Shown: positions 32,303-41,060 of the stretch, piece by piece
Layout: each line of letters starts with the position of its first letter
Position numbering within the stretch: position 1 is the stretch's first letter
Source: Hymenobacter sp. 15J16-1T3B
GTDB taxonomy: Bacteria > Bacteroidota > Bacteroidia > Cytophagales > Hymenobacteraceae
Assembly: GCF_020711235.1 (NCBI RefSeq)
Contig: NZ_JAJFAV010000011.1
Span: 145,715-209,714, forward strand
Direction: 5' to 3'
DNA: 64,000 bases
Notes under the pieces: generated by a model
What the model saw: only the letters and a program-made list of their open reading frames with translations
Told to the model about the DNA's origin: nothing
Databases searched by the model: none
Made by a program: the position numbers and the translations under genes

Positions 32303-34903
32303 TTAGAGCACCAATATGCGCCGGGTTACTTCGCGGCCGCCCGGAAGGCTCACGCGCAGTACGTAGGTTCCGGGGCGTAAACCGGCCGTATCCAGCTCTT
32401 TGATAACGCTGGTATCGGTCGTTATATCACGGTACAAACGGCCCACCACATCGAACAACCGCACGCGCAGTGCCTGGTCGAGCGGGCCAACTACGGTCAG
32501 GGGTTCTCCCACCGCGACGGGGACCGGATACACCAGCACATCGGCCACTGCGGGCACAAAGTTCACGACTTCAATCTGGCTGTAGAGAGTTTGGCCAGTG
32601 CTGAGCTGCAGGCGGGTTCGGTACTCAGCCTGGCCCACCCGCGGCTGCGGATCGGTGAGCACCGTGGTCAGCGGCAAGTTGGAGGACAGAGTTTGCACGG
32701 CGGCAAAGCTGTCGTCGGCTTCCCGGCGTTCCAGCGCAATGGTCTGGAGCCGGTACGTGGTGCCTAGCGTGAGGGTAAACTGCACCGTGTCCATTACCAA
32801 CTGCTTGGGCAAGAAGGAGCGTACGTAGCACCCATACCAGGTCTGCGTCACGTCGATGGTGCTGCCCCGCTCCCCGACTCGGCCCTGCACAACCGGAGCC
32901 ACGGCGTAGTAGCGAGCCGCGGCTTCGGCGGCGCTGAGGCGCAAGGCGGTATCGGCCAGCAGCTGGTAGGGCTGCAGCTGGGTAGCGCCCAGTTGATACA
33001 CTTGGTACTGCGTCGCGCCCGGCACCGAGGCCCAAGTGAGCAGGGTTTCATCGGGGCAGGCGTACGCTACATCCAGCGGCAGTGGTCGGGCCACCACAAA
33101 TGTATCGGAGACGACGGCCCCGGTGCTGCTGACCAAGCGCAGCCGGGCGGCCGTCGGCGCGGCCGGTGCGGCCCAGCGGAACGTTTGCTGCGCTAAATTC
33201 AGGGAAGTGCTAACGGTGCTCCAGGCAGGTTGGCCCAGGGCCTGGTATTCCAACCGGGCGGCCGTGGCCGGTCCGGACCACTGCCAGCGCAGCAACGTTT
33301 CTTCGCCCGGGCGGACAGTGCGCGCTTGGGAGGGCGTAATCCAGGTCAGGCCGTTTGCCAGCTCGTAGGCGACGCTGAAGGCCTGCGGCCCTTGCCCGAG
33401 TCGGTAGCCGCGCACCCGCAGTTCGTACGTACCGGCCGCGGGTAGATCGAGGGTAATTTGCTCGGCGTTGTCGCGGTGGTTGGGTCGGCGGCGGGCAGGT
33501 TGGGCCAGCGAATCGAGGTGTGGGTAGGCGCTAAGCGTCCACGGCAGCCAGCGTTGGCCATCGGCGACGCGGGTCAGCGTCAGGTCCAGGTCGTTGACGA
33601 GGGTAGTCGCAGCGTTGGCGGCGGCTTCGGGGTCGGTCCAGGCCAGCGTAATCTTCAGGCGGTGGGTGCCGGCCGGCACCGTCAGCGGGAACACCTGTTC
33701 CTGCCCTTGGCCCACGCTGCCCTCCACAAAACGGCCGTCGAGCATGGTTTGCACGGCTCCCAGCGCATCGGCCTGCCCGTAGCCCGCCGCAAAATCCACG
33801 TTGGGCGCCCCGGCATCGTCGGCGGTGTTCAACAGGGCAGCCCGTAGCAGCGCCGCGGCGGGCAAGGCGCCGCGGCGCTGCTGGTAAGCGTGCTGCGCGA
33901 GCAAGCTAATCCCCGACACCAGCGCCGCCGCGTCGGAGGAGCCGCCGCTGCCGAAGGCCACTAATTCCGGCTTGACCCGGCCGTCGGCGGCGGGGCCGCG
34001 GGAGCTGAGCGCCACCACCTGCCCGAGGGCATCGGTGTTGCCCACGCTCAGGCTGTTTTTGGCGTTTTTGAATTCCCCAGTCAGGTTGGCGGTATTGGCC
34101 AGCCCGGCGTAGGTACCCGCCGGCCCGGGCTGAGTACCCACGTTGCCAGCCGAAAACACGTGCACCAACGTGGGGTATTGCCGGGCTTGCGCGTCGTAGG
34201 CGCGGGCTTCGAGGCCGTAGAAGTTCTCCGCGCCCACGTTCACCCCGTACGAGTGATTTTGCACCGATACGCCCTGGCCCGCCAGGCTTGCGCCGTCGTC
34301 GGGCAGCAGGTTGGCGGAACTGGCCTGCGCAATGCGCGCCTGCCAGGCGGCGCCCTTGCCATTGGGGGAGGAATTGCCGCCCCCGGCAATGAGCGTCGCC
34401 ATAATCGTGGCGTGCGCATCCAATATTCGCGCCTGGGGGTTGGGGTTGACGAGGCGGCCCTTGAAGTCGATGTCCTCGATGTCAATCGGGTCCTCTTTTA
34501 CCGAAACCGTCAGCCCCTGGCCCGTGAGCTGCGGGTAGCGGGCGTGCACGGCCGTGACGGTGTTGGCGGCCAGGTCGGCCCCGTTGAGCTGACGTTCGGG
34601 GCGGGCCCGCCGGTCAGCGGCTTGCACGAAGCGTACGTGAGGGCTAGCGGCCAGCGCGGCGGCATCGGCGACGCCGTGTACGGTCAGCAGTTGCGCGTCG
34701 GCCGTGGCCTGCACGCGCGCGCCGGGCAAGTATTGGGCGGCCCAGCGGCGGAAAGCAGCAGCATCCCCGACCTGTACGCGGAACGCCGCGGCCCTCGGCG
34801 CCACTTGCAGCGGCGGAGCCAGTTTGGTGGACGGCGCGGCGCGGGCGGCCGGCGTTTGCGCGTGGACAACAGACAGCAGCGCCGCGGGCAGCAGCACCGC
34901 CAA
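32303..34903 (-). CDS. Atypical S8 (subtilisin-like) serine protease with T9SS type A sorting domain
   Basis: An 866-residue secreted protease. The S8 domain covers about residues 120-395: His in DAHATIMATLIAG (H164), oxyanion Asn in HVFSAGNVG (N254), Ser in GSGGSSDAAALVSG (S322/S323). The usual Asp strand reads LTVSVKEDPIDIEDIDFKGR, with Glu137 where Asp is expected. Beta domains follow, and the last 75 residues (YPVPVAVGEPLTV, VRLFDVVGR, LRPGTYVLRV) are a T9SS type A sorting domain, so it should be exported by T9SS. The TTG at 34903 gives a signal lacking a basic start; an in-frame CTG at 34930 would give LKTVLFRSALAVLLPAALL, a better signal peptide. Confidence 0.9.
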   Translation of the reverse strand: MAVLLPAALLSVVHAQTPAARAAPSTKLAPPLQVAPRAAAFRVQVGDAAAFRRWAAQYLPGARVQATADAQLLTVHGVADAAALAASPHVRFVQAADRRARPERQLNGADLAANTVTAVHARYPQLTGQGLTVSVKEDPIDIEDIDFKGRLVNPNPQARILDAHATIMATLIAGGGNSSPNGKGAAWQARIAQASSANLLPDDGASLAGQGVSVQNHSYGVNVGAENFYGLEARAYDAQARQYPTLVHVFSAGNVGTQPGPAGTYAGLANTANLTGEFKNAKNSLSVGNTDALGQVVALSSRGPAADGRVKPELVAFGSGGSSDAAALVSGISLLAQHAYQQRRGALPAAALLRAALLNTADDAGAPNVDFAAGYGQADALGAVQTMLDGRFVEGSVGQGQEQVFPLTVPAGTHRLKITLAWTDPEAAANAATTLVNDLDLTLTRVADGQRWLPWTLSAYPHLDSLAQPARRRPNHRDNAEQITLDLPAAGTYELRVRGYRLGQGPQAFSVAYELANGLTWITPSQARTVRPGEETLLRWQWSGPATAARLEYQALGQPAWSTVSTSLNLAQQTFRWAAPAAPTAARLRLVSSTGAVVSDTFVVARPLPLDVAYACPDETLLTWASVPGATQYQVYQLGATQLQPYQLLADTALRLSAAEAAARYYAVAPVVQGRVGERGSTIDVTQTWYGCYVRSFLPKQLVMDTVQFTLTLGTTYRLQTIALERREADDSFAAVQTLSSNLPLTTVLTDPQPRVGQAEYRTRLQLSTGQTLYSQIEVVNFVPAVADVLVYPVPVAVGEPLTVVGPLDQALRVRLFDVVGRLYRDITTDTSVIKELDTAGLRPGTYVLRVSLPGGREVTRRILVL

Positions 34904-35076
34904 AGCGGAGCGAAACAGTACGGTTTTCAGAGCGGTGGCTTGGTTGGGTAAAGCGCGAAATCAACCCGCAACGCACGCGGCGCAGGTTGACGGCAGGAGC
35001 GGGAGAATGGCTTTCAAGATACGAAAGCCGGCCGACGCGCGCACGCCGCTCGGGTCTTGCGTCCCCCGCACCTTGC

Positions 35077-36144
35077 TTAGCGAATTACCCGCACGGTGTG
35101 GTTGCGCCCATCGGCCACGTACACGGCCCCGCCGGGCCCCACGGCCAAGCCCAACGGACTTTTGAAGCGGGCCGCAGCCGCCGGGCCATCGGCGCTGCCG
35201 GGCGAGTTGGCGTCGCCGGCCAGGGTGCTTACCTGCCCGCCGGCCCCGATGCGGCGCACCACCATGCCAGCCGCATCGGCCACGTACAGTGTGCCATCGG
35301 CAGCCAGGGCCACGCCCGACGGCGCCATAAACCGGGCCTCTGGGCCCGCACCGTCGGCGTTGCCAAACTTGCGGACCGCGCCGGCCAGGGTGCTCACCGT
35401 GCCGTCGGGGCCGATCCGGCGCACGGTCATGTTGCCGTTGTCGGCCACGTAAAGCGTGCCGCTGGCCTCGACGGCAATGCCGTAGGGGTAGCGGAAGTTG
35501 GCCGCCGCGCCCGGGCCGTCGAGGCTGCCGATTCGCTTGGGGCTGCCGGCCAGCGTAGTCACGGCGCCGGCGGGGCTGATGCGGCGCACCGTGTGGTTGT
35601 ACGTGTCGGCTACGAACACATTGCCCGCAGCATCGACGGCCAGGGCGTGGGGCTGGTTGAACCGCGCAGCGGGGCCGACGCCGTCGGCGGTGCTGGGGCT
35701 GCCGGCGGCCCCGGCCAGGGTGGATACCACCCCCTCGGGCGTGATTTTGCGGATGGCGTTGTTGCCGGTGTCCGCCACGTACAGGGTGCCCTGCGCATCA
35801 AGGGCCACGCCGACGGGATTGAACAGCCGGGCCGCCGGGCCGCTGCCGTCGGCGAAGCCTTTCTGCCCGGCAGTGCCGGCCAGGGTGCTTACCTGGCCCG
35901 TAGGGGTGATTTTGCGGATGACGTGGTTGTCGGTATCGGCCACGTACACGGTGCCGGCGGCGTCGACGGCCACGCCCATGGGGCGGCTGAAGCGGGCAGC
36001 CGCGCCGTTCCCATCCGCGCTGCCCTTGCTGCCCGCCGTGCCGGCCAAGGTGCTGACCGCGGCGGGCGCAGCGGGTTGGGCGGCGGCTACTTGGACTATC
36101 AGCAGGCACCACAGCAACAACAAAAACGGGAAACGCAGCGGCAT
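35077..36144 (-). CDS. Exported NHL-repeat beta-propeller protein
   Basis: A 355-residue protein with a signal peptide (about residues 1-22, ending AAAQ) and six NHL-type repeats of about 54 residues. Each has the form VSTLAGxxGxxGxADGxGxAARFxxPxGVAVDAxGTLYVADxxNxxIRKI. Six repeats make a complete propeller and fill the protein. Secreted NHL propellers bind proteins or glycans; no enzyme residues are evident. The ATG at 36144 begins the signal; the frame stays open upstream into the alcohol dehydrogenase gene, but that part is out-of-frame translation of dehydrogenase DNA. A TACCTTTC box lies about 22 bases upstream. Confidence 0.88.
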   Translation of the reverse strand: MPLRFPFLLLLWCLLIVQVAAAQPAAPAAVSTLAGTAGSKGSADGNGAAARFSRPMGVAVDAAGTVYVADTDNHVIRKITPTGQVSTLAGTAGQKGFADGSGPAARLFNPVGVALDAQGTLYVADTGNNAIRKITPEGVVSTLAGAAGSPSTADGVGPAARFNQPHALAVDAAGNVFVADTYNHTVRRISPAGAVTTLAGSPKRIGSLDGPGAAANFRYPYGIAVEASGTLYVADNGNMTVRRIGPDGTVSTLAGAVRKFGNADGAGPEARFMAPSGVALAADGTLYVADAAGMVVRRIGAGGQVSTLAGDANSPGSADGPAAAARFKSPLGLAVGPGGAVYVADGRNHTVRVIR

Positions 36145-36190
36145 AAATCGGGGCAAAATAAGCTGCGAAAGGTAAGGCCCGGACAACAAA

Positions 36191-36217
36191 CTGCCCCGGC
36201 CAGAACGGCCGGGGCAG
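36191..36217 (-). terminator. Hairpin after the alcohol dehydrogenase gene
   Basis: CTGCCCCGGCC pairs perfectly with GGCCGGGGCAG around a five-base loop. On the minus strand it is followed by TTTGTTGT. It lies between the dehydrogenase stop and the NHL gene start. Confidence 0.6.
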
Positions 36218-36251
36218 TGGGCAACGCAGTCGGGAAACGCGCCGGCGGCGG

Positions 36252-37415
36252 CTAGGGCTTGAGCACGACTTTGGTGCAGTTGTCCTTCTTGTTGCGGAAG
36301 ATGTCGTAGCCGTGGGCGGCTTCGCTCAGCGGCAGCTTGTGGCTGATGACGTCGTCGAGCTTGACCTTGCCTTCCACCACGTACTGCAGCAGCTTGTCGA
36401 TGTGCTTGTGGGCCGGGGCCTGCCCGCCGCGCAGGGTGATACCCTTGTCGAAGAACTGGCCCAGGGGAAAGTTGTCGAAGTAGGCCCCGTAGACGCCCAG
36501 CACCGACACGATGCCGCCGCGGCGCACCGCGCTCATGCAGGCCTCGATGACCTTGGGTGAGCCTTTTTCGAAGTTGATAACGGCCTTGGCGCGGTCCAGC
36601 AGGTCGCGCTGCGGCTCGAAGCCCACGGCCTCCACGCACACGTCGGCGCCGCGGCCCTGGCTCATGGCGCGGATTTCCTCGATGACCTGCTTGCGGTCCT
36701 GCCACAGGATGGTTTCGCAGTTGGCCGCGGCCTTGGCTTTGTCGAGGCGGTACTGCAGCACGTCGACGATGACCACGCGGGCGGCGCCGCGCAGCCAGGC
36801 CGATTTGGCGGCCATGATGCCCACCGGCCCGGAGCCGAAAATGGCCACGAACTCGCCGCCCTTCACCTCGCCCCAGTCGATGCCGGAGTAGCCGGTGGGA
36901 AAGATGTCGGTGAGAAACAGCGCCTGCTCGTCGGTGAGCGAGTCGGGCACGACGCGGGGGCCGTAGTCGGCGTAGGGCACGCGCACGTACTCGGCCTGCC
37001 CGCCGTTGTAGCCGCCGTAGAGGTCAGTGTAGCCGAAGAGCGCGCCGCCTTTTTCCGTCAGCACGCCGCCTTCGGGGCCGTAGTGGTCGGGGTTGGAATG
37101 CTCGCAGTGGCCGGGCAGGTCGTGGTTGCAGAAAAAGCAGCAGCCGCAGGCCACGGGGAAGGGCACCACCACCCGGTCGCCCACCTTGAGCTTGCCGCCC
37201 ACGCCCTTGCCTACTTCCTCCACAATGCCCATGAACTCGTGGCCGAGCACCATGGGCCGGGGCTGCGGAATGCCGCCGTTGTAGATGTGCAAATCGGAAC
37301 CGCAGATGGCGGTGCTCGTCACGCGGATAATGGCGTCGCGCGAATCGACAATTTCCGGGTCATCGACCGTGTCGACGCGCACGTCCTTGATGCCGTGGAA
37401 GACTAAGGCTTTCAT
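36252..37415 (-). CDS. Zinc-dependent alcohol/formaldehyde dehydrogenase
   Basis: A 387-residue MDR-family enzyme. Catalytic zinc ligands appear in ICGSDLHIY and GHEFMG; the structural zinc lobe is VACGCCFFCNHDLPGHCE with four Cys. The NAD-binding loop is IFGSGPVGIMA. The insertion GGYNGGQAEYVRVPYAD and FLTDIFPTGYSGIDWGEV are typical of the glutathione-independent formaldehyde dehydrogenase-like group, often annotated simply as zinc-dependent alcohol dehydrogenase. The reaction is NAD-dependent oxidation of an alcohol or aldehyde adduct; the substrate is unproven. It stands alone with a hairpin after it. Confidence 0.92.
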   Translation of the reverse strand: MKALVFHGIKDVRVDTVDDPEIVDSRDAIIRVTSTAICGSDLHIYNGGIPQPRPMVLGHEFMGIVEEVGKGVGGKLKVGDRVVVPFPVACGCCFFCNHDLPGHCEHSNPDHYGPEGGVLTEKGGALFGYTDLYGGYNGGQAEYVRVPYADYGPRVVPDSLTDEQALFLTDIFPTGYSGIDWGEVKGGEFVAIFGSGPVGIMAAKSAWLRGAARVVIVDVLQYRLDKAKAAANCETILWQDRKQVIEEIRAMSQGRGADVCVEAVGFEPQRDLLDRAKAVINFEKGSPKVIEACMSAVRRGGIVSVLGVYGAYFDNFPLGQFFDKGITLRGGQAPAHKHIDKLLQYVVEGKVKLDDVISHKLPLSEAAHGYDIFRNKKDNCTKVVLKP

Positions 37416-37551
37416 ACGGGGTGTGGGTTGGTTGTGGTAGATACGTAGCCAAGGCTAACGGTCGGCCCGAAGCGGGGGTTGCCCCGCCGAACTTTCCTCC
37501 CCGAAACCACGCCCCGCACAATTCGCGGCCCCTCAGGCACTTGCCGCCCGA

Positions 37552-39846
37552 CTACCGCCCCGTCTTTTCGTCCTTGCTGAACGAGTACGGCGCGTCCTGC
37601 GGGCGGGTGCCGCGCTGACGGTTGGGCTGGCTGCTCATGTCGAAATCCAGCGTGGCGCCCCGCAGCAGCTCACTGTGGCGCAGGTAGTTTTGCTCGTAGG
37701 CTTGCCCGTTCAGGCGCAACTGGCCGATGTAGCGGTTGGCCGCGTCCTGGTTGCCGGGGGCGTTGAGCACGATGGTCTGGCCATTTTCCAGGCGCAGGGT
37801 GGCCTTGGGGAAGAGCGGGGCGCCGAGCACGTACTCGTCGGTGGCGGGGCAGACGGGGTAAAAGCCCAGAGCGGAGAAGACGTACCAGGCCGAGGTCTGC
37901 CCGTTGTCCTCGTCGCCGCAGTAGCCGTCGGGAGTGGGCAGATAGAGGCGGTTCATGGTTTCGCGCACCCAATACTGGGTTTTCCAGGGCTGGCCGGCGT
38001 AGTTGTAGAGGTAGGTCATGTGCTGGATGGGCTGGTTGCCGTGGGCGTAGTTGCCCATGCCGGCAATCTGCATCTCGCGGATTTCGTGGATGACCTCGCC
38101 GTAGTACGAAGCGTCGAAGACCGGCGCGAGGGTAAACACCGTGTCGAGGGTGGCTACGAAAGGCTGGCGCCCGCCCATGAGCTGCATCAGCCCGTCGACG
38201 TCGTGAAACACCGACCAGGTGTAGTGCCAGCTGTTGCCCTCGGTGAAGGCGTCGCCCCATTTGAAAGGGTTGAAGGGCGACTGGAAGGTGCCGTTCTGGT
38301 TTTTGCCCCGCATCAGCCCGGTTTGCTTGTCGAACAGGTGGCGGTAGTTCTGGCTGCGCTTGGCGTAGAGGTTCAGTTCCTTCTTGGGCCGGCCCAGGGC
38401 CTTGCCCAGTTGGTAGATGGCAAAGTCGTCGTAGGCGTATTCCAGCGTACGGGCCGCGCTTTCGTTGATTTTTACGTCGTAGGGCACGTAGCCAAGCTTG
38501 TTGTAGTACTCGACGCCGGCGCGGCCCACGGCCGTCATCGGCCCGGCGTTGTTGGCGCCGTGCAGCAGGGCCTGGTAGAGCAGGTTGATGTCGTAGCCGC
38601 GCCCGCCCTTAAGGTAGGCGTCGGCCACCACCGAGGCCGAGTTGTTGCCCACCATAATGTTACGGTAGCCCGGGCTGCCCCACTCCGGCAGCCAGCCGCC
38701 TTCCTTGTAGGCATTGGCGAGGCCGGCCTGAATCTGCGCGTTGACACTGGGATACAGCAGGTTCAGAAAGGGAAACAGGCAGCGAAACGTGTCCCAGAAG
38801 CCGGTGTCAGTGTAGAGGTAGCCGGGCAGCACCTGCCCGTTGTAGGGCGAGTAGTGCACGGGCTGGCCCTGGGCATCCAGCTCGTAAAACTTGCGCGGAA
38901 ACAGCAACGAGCGGTACAGGCAGGAGTAAAACGTGCGCTGCTGGGCCTCCGTCCCACCCTCAATCTGCACCTTGCCCAGCTGCTCGGCCCAGGCCGCCCG
39001 CGCCTTGCGCTTCACCGCCTCGAAGTCGTCGGCCCCGACTTCCGCCAGGTTGCGCAGGGCCTGCTCCGGGCTGATAAACGACGAAGCCACCCGGGCCTGC
39101 ACCTGCTCGCCCTTGCGCGTCTTGAAGCCCACCACCGCGCCGGTGTGGCCCGCTTCGGCCGCCAGCTTGGCCGCGTCGAGCACCTTGTCCTGGTACACGG
39201 CGGTGCTCGTGAAATCGTGGTCGAACTCGATGACGAAGTAGTTCTTGAAGTTCGCCGGCACGCCCTTGCTGTTGCGGGTGGTGTAGCCGGTGATGCGTCG
39301 CTGCTGGGGCAGCACCTGCACCGCCGAGCCGCGGTCCAGCGCGTCGAGCACCACGTAGGCGCTGTCGGTGCGCGGGAAGGTGAAGCGGAAGCGGGCGGCC
39401 CGCTCGGTGGGCGCTATTTCCGTGGTTACGTCGTGGTCGGCGAGGTACACGCGGTAGTAGTATGGGCGGACTTCCTCGGCCTTGTGCGAAAACCAGCTGG
39501 CCCGCGCGTCCTCCTCGAAGCGGCGCTGCCCGGTGATGGGCATGAGGGCGAATTGGCCGTAGTCGTTCATCCACGGCGAGGGTTGATGCGTCTGCTTGAA
39601 GCCGCGGATTTTGTCGGCCGCATACTGGTAGGCCCAGCCGCTGCCCATCTTGCCGGTCTGCGGCATCCAGCAGTTCATGCCCCAGGGCAGGGCAATGGCC
39701 GGGTACGTGTTGCCGTTCGACAGCTCGATCTTGGAGTCGGTGCCCATCAGCGGGTTCACCAGGTCGACGGGCTCGGGCCGGGGTTGGGCCGGGGCCGTCA
39801 GGGCAGCCAGCAGCAGGCCAAATAGATAAAGTAGACGTGTATGCAT
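37552..39846 (-). CDS. GH92 family alpha-mannosidase, exported
   Basis: A 764-residue protein with a signal peptide (about residues 1-21). Family motifs are VNPLMGTDS near the start, NGNTYPAIALPWGMNCW, the conserved FTEGNSWHYTW, and GYCGDEDNGQTSAWYVFSAL near the C-terminus. GH92 enzymes are calcium-dependent exo-alpha-mannosidases (mostly alpha-1,2) that trim yeast mannan or high-mannose N-glycans. The export signal suggests the periplasm. There is no SusC/SusD pair nearby, so it is not in a recognisable polysaccharide-utilisation locus. The ATG at 39846 gives the best signal. Confidence 0.93.
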   Translation of the reverse strand: MHTRLLYLFGLLLAALTAPAQPRPEPVDLVNPLMGTDSKIELSNGNTYPAIALPWGMNCWMPQTGKMGSGWAYQYAADKIRGFKQTHQPSPWMNDYGQFALMPITGQRRFEEDARASWFSHKAEEVRPYYYRVYLADHDVTTEIAPTERAARFRFTFPRTDSAYVVLDALDRGSAVQVLPQQRRITGYTTRNSKGVPANFKNYFVIEFDHDFTSTAVYQDKVLDAAKLAAEAGHTGAVVGFKTRKGEQVQARVASSFISPEQALRNLAEVGADDFEAVKRKARAAWAEQLGKVQIEGGTEAQQRTFYSCLYRSLLFPRKFYELDAQGQPVHYSPYNGQVLPGYLYTDTGFWDTFRCLFPFLNLLYPSVNAQIQAGLANAYKEGGWLPEWGSPGYRNIMVGNNSASVVADAYLKGGRGYDINLLYQALLHGANNAGPMTAVGRAGVEYYNKLGYVPYDVKINESAARTLEYAYDDFAIYQLGKALGRPKKELNLYAKRSQNYRHLFDKQTGLMRGKNQNGTFQSPFNPFKWGDAFTEGNSWHYTWSVFHDVDGLMQLMGGRQPFVATLDTVFTLAPVFDASYYGEVIHEIREMQIAGMGNYAHGNQPIQHMTYLYNYAGQPWKTQYWVRETMNRLYLPTPDGYCGDEDNGQTSAWYVFSALGFYPVCPATDEYVLGAPLFPKATLRLENGQTIVLNAPGNQDAANRYIGQLRLNGQAYEQNYLRHSELLRGATLDFDMSSQPNRQRGTRPQDAPYSFSKDEKTGR

Positions 39847-39957
39847 AGGAGAAGCCACGGATGAGGTAGGGCGGGCCTAATGTAGCCAACAACCCTGCCC
39901 CGCCGACGCCTGCTTAGCGCTAACAACGCCGGCTACTCCACTAACCACCCCTGTTCC

Positions 39958-40035
39958 GGTCATCCTCATCTGGCGTACGCCCAAGCGAAGGCCCCTGCTC
40001 GAACCCTGCACTGACGACAAAGCGCAGCCACTAAC
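39958..40035. repeat. Decayed half copy of the HPERSEGP-type element
   Basis: GGTCATCCT opens the stretch, followed further on by GCGAAGG and ACCCTGCAC, which align with one arm of the 5131-5299 element with insertions. It is followed by AAAGCGCAGCCACTA, which matches AAAGCGCAACCACTA of that element's central hairpin in 14 of 15 bases. The partner arm is missing, so I read it as a remnant. Confidence 0.45.
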
Positions 40036-40076
40036 GCCTAATCGTTTGGGCGAGGTGGCTTCGTTTCCTATTCTGC

Positions 40077-40976
40077 TCAGGCCTGGGCGGCCACGATGTC
40101 GATGCCTTCCTCGAAGGAATGCGGCCGAAAGCCCAGCTCCCGCTCGGCCTTGTCGATGACAAAGCCCGTGCGGGCGGGCCGGCGGCCGGGCTGGGTGAAG
40201 GTGCTGGCGTCGACCCGGGTAATCAGCCCGGCCTCCAGCCCGAAGTGCGCCGCCACGCGCAGGGCCATGTCGTAGGGCGTCAACAACTCGCGGCCGGAAA
40301 GGTGGTAGATGCCCGTGGCGCCTTGCTTGGCTATCAGCCAGCAGCCCTCGGCCAGGTCTTCGGCCAGCGTGGGCGTGCGCCACTGGTCCGATACGACCTT
40401 AATGGGCTTGCCGGCCCGCAGCGAGTCGCGCACCCACAGCACGATGTTCGTGCGCCCGCCGCCGCGCAGCACCCCGTACACGAGCACCGTGCGGGCAATG
40501 GCCCAGCGCAGGCCGGACGTGGCCTGCACAGCCTGCTCGGCGGCCAGCTTGCTGCGCCCGTAGTGGCTGAGGGGGTTGGGCTGGGCATCTTCGGCCAGGG
40601 GACCGTGCGAGCCGTCGAAGATGAAATCGGTGCTCAGGTGGGTCAGGTGCACATCCTGGGCGGCGCAGCCGCGGGCCAGGTTTTCGGTGGCCGTCACGTT
40701 GTGCAGCCAGCATTCCTCGGGGTTCAGCTCGCAGTCGTCCACCTGCGTCATGGCGGCGGTGTGGATGACGTGCGTGGGCTGCTGCTCCCGCAGCACGCGT
40801 TGCACGGCCGCCTCGTCGCTCACGTCGAGCGGCACGTAGGGCACGAGCGGGTAAGCTTCCGCCAGCCGAAACGGGCCGCGGCCGGTGGCAATGAGCGCCA
40901 CGCCGGGCTCTTGGTGCAGGCGGTCGAGCAGCTTCTGGCCGAGCAGGCCGTTGGCCCCGGTGATGAGCAAGCGCAT
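40077..40976 (-). CDS. rfbD: dTDP-4-dehydrorhamnose reductase-like SDR protein
   Basis: A 299-residue extended-SDR enzyme. GANGLLGQKLLDRL is the nucleotide motif, LTHLSTDFIFDG the catalytic Ser/Thr strand and HYGRSKLAAE the YxxxK motif. GIYHLSGRELLTPYDMAL and GFRPHSFEEGI are typical C-terminal motifs of RmlD/RfbD-like proteins. It would complete dTDP-rhamnose or a related sugar, but no rfbABC genes are adjacent, so the exact sugar is uncertain. The ATG at 40976 is preferred; translation could also begin in the upstream hairpin element (GTG at 41045), which would add 23 element-encoded residues and is unlikely. Confidence 0.85.
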   Translation of the reverse strand: MRLLITGANGLLGQKLLDRLHQEPGVALIATGRGPFRLAEAYPLVPYVPLDVSDEAAVQRVLREQQPTHVIHTAAMTQVDDCELNPEECWLHNVTATENLARGCAAQDVHLTHLSTDFIFDGSHGPLAEDAQPNPLSHYGRSKLAAEQAVQATSGLRWAIARTVLVYGVLRGGGRTNIVLWVRDSLRAGKPIKVVSDQWRTPTLAEDLAEGCWLIAKQGATGIYHLSGRELLTPYDMALRVAAHFGLEAGLITRVDASTFTQPGRRPARTGFVIDKAERELGFRPHSFEEGIDIVAAQA

Positions 40977-40983
40977 GGGGAAA

Positions 40984-41054
40984 GGTGAACTTGTGAGAGG
41001 TGAAGTTGTGAATGGCCAAGTGCTCTTCACAACTTCACCTCTCACAAGTTCACC
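40984..41054. repeat. Intercistronic GTGAA hairpin element, copy A (perfect)
   Basis: Two 29-base arms, 40984-41012 and 41026-41054, are exact reverse complements around a 13-base loop. Each arm is two tandem 15-base units of the type GGTGAAnTTGTGAnA. The element begins six bases after the cyclophilin stop codon and ends seven bases before the rfbD start codon. The loop also holds GCCAAGTG, complementary to CACTTGGC just outside the arm, so a second, competing fold is possible. Confidence 0.85.
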
Positions 41055-41060
41055 ACTTGG

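Noticed and set aside
41013..41045. N-terminal extension of rfbD starting inside the hairpin element
   Set aside because: The extra 23 residues are translated repeat sequence, absent from the family, and the ATG at 40976 directly precedes the Rossmann motif.
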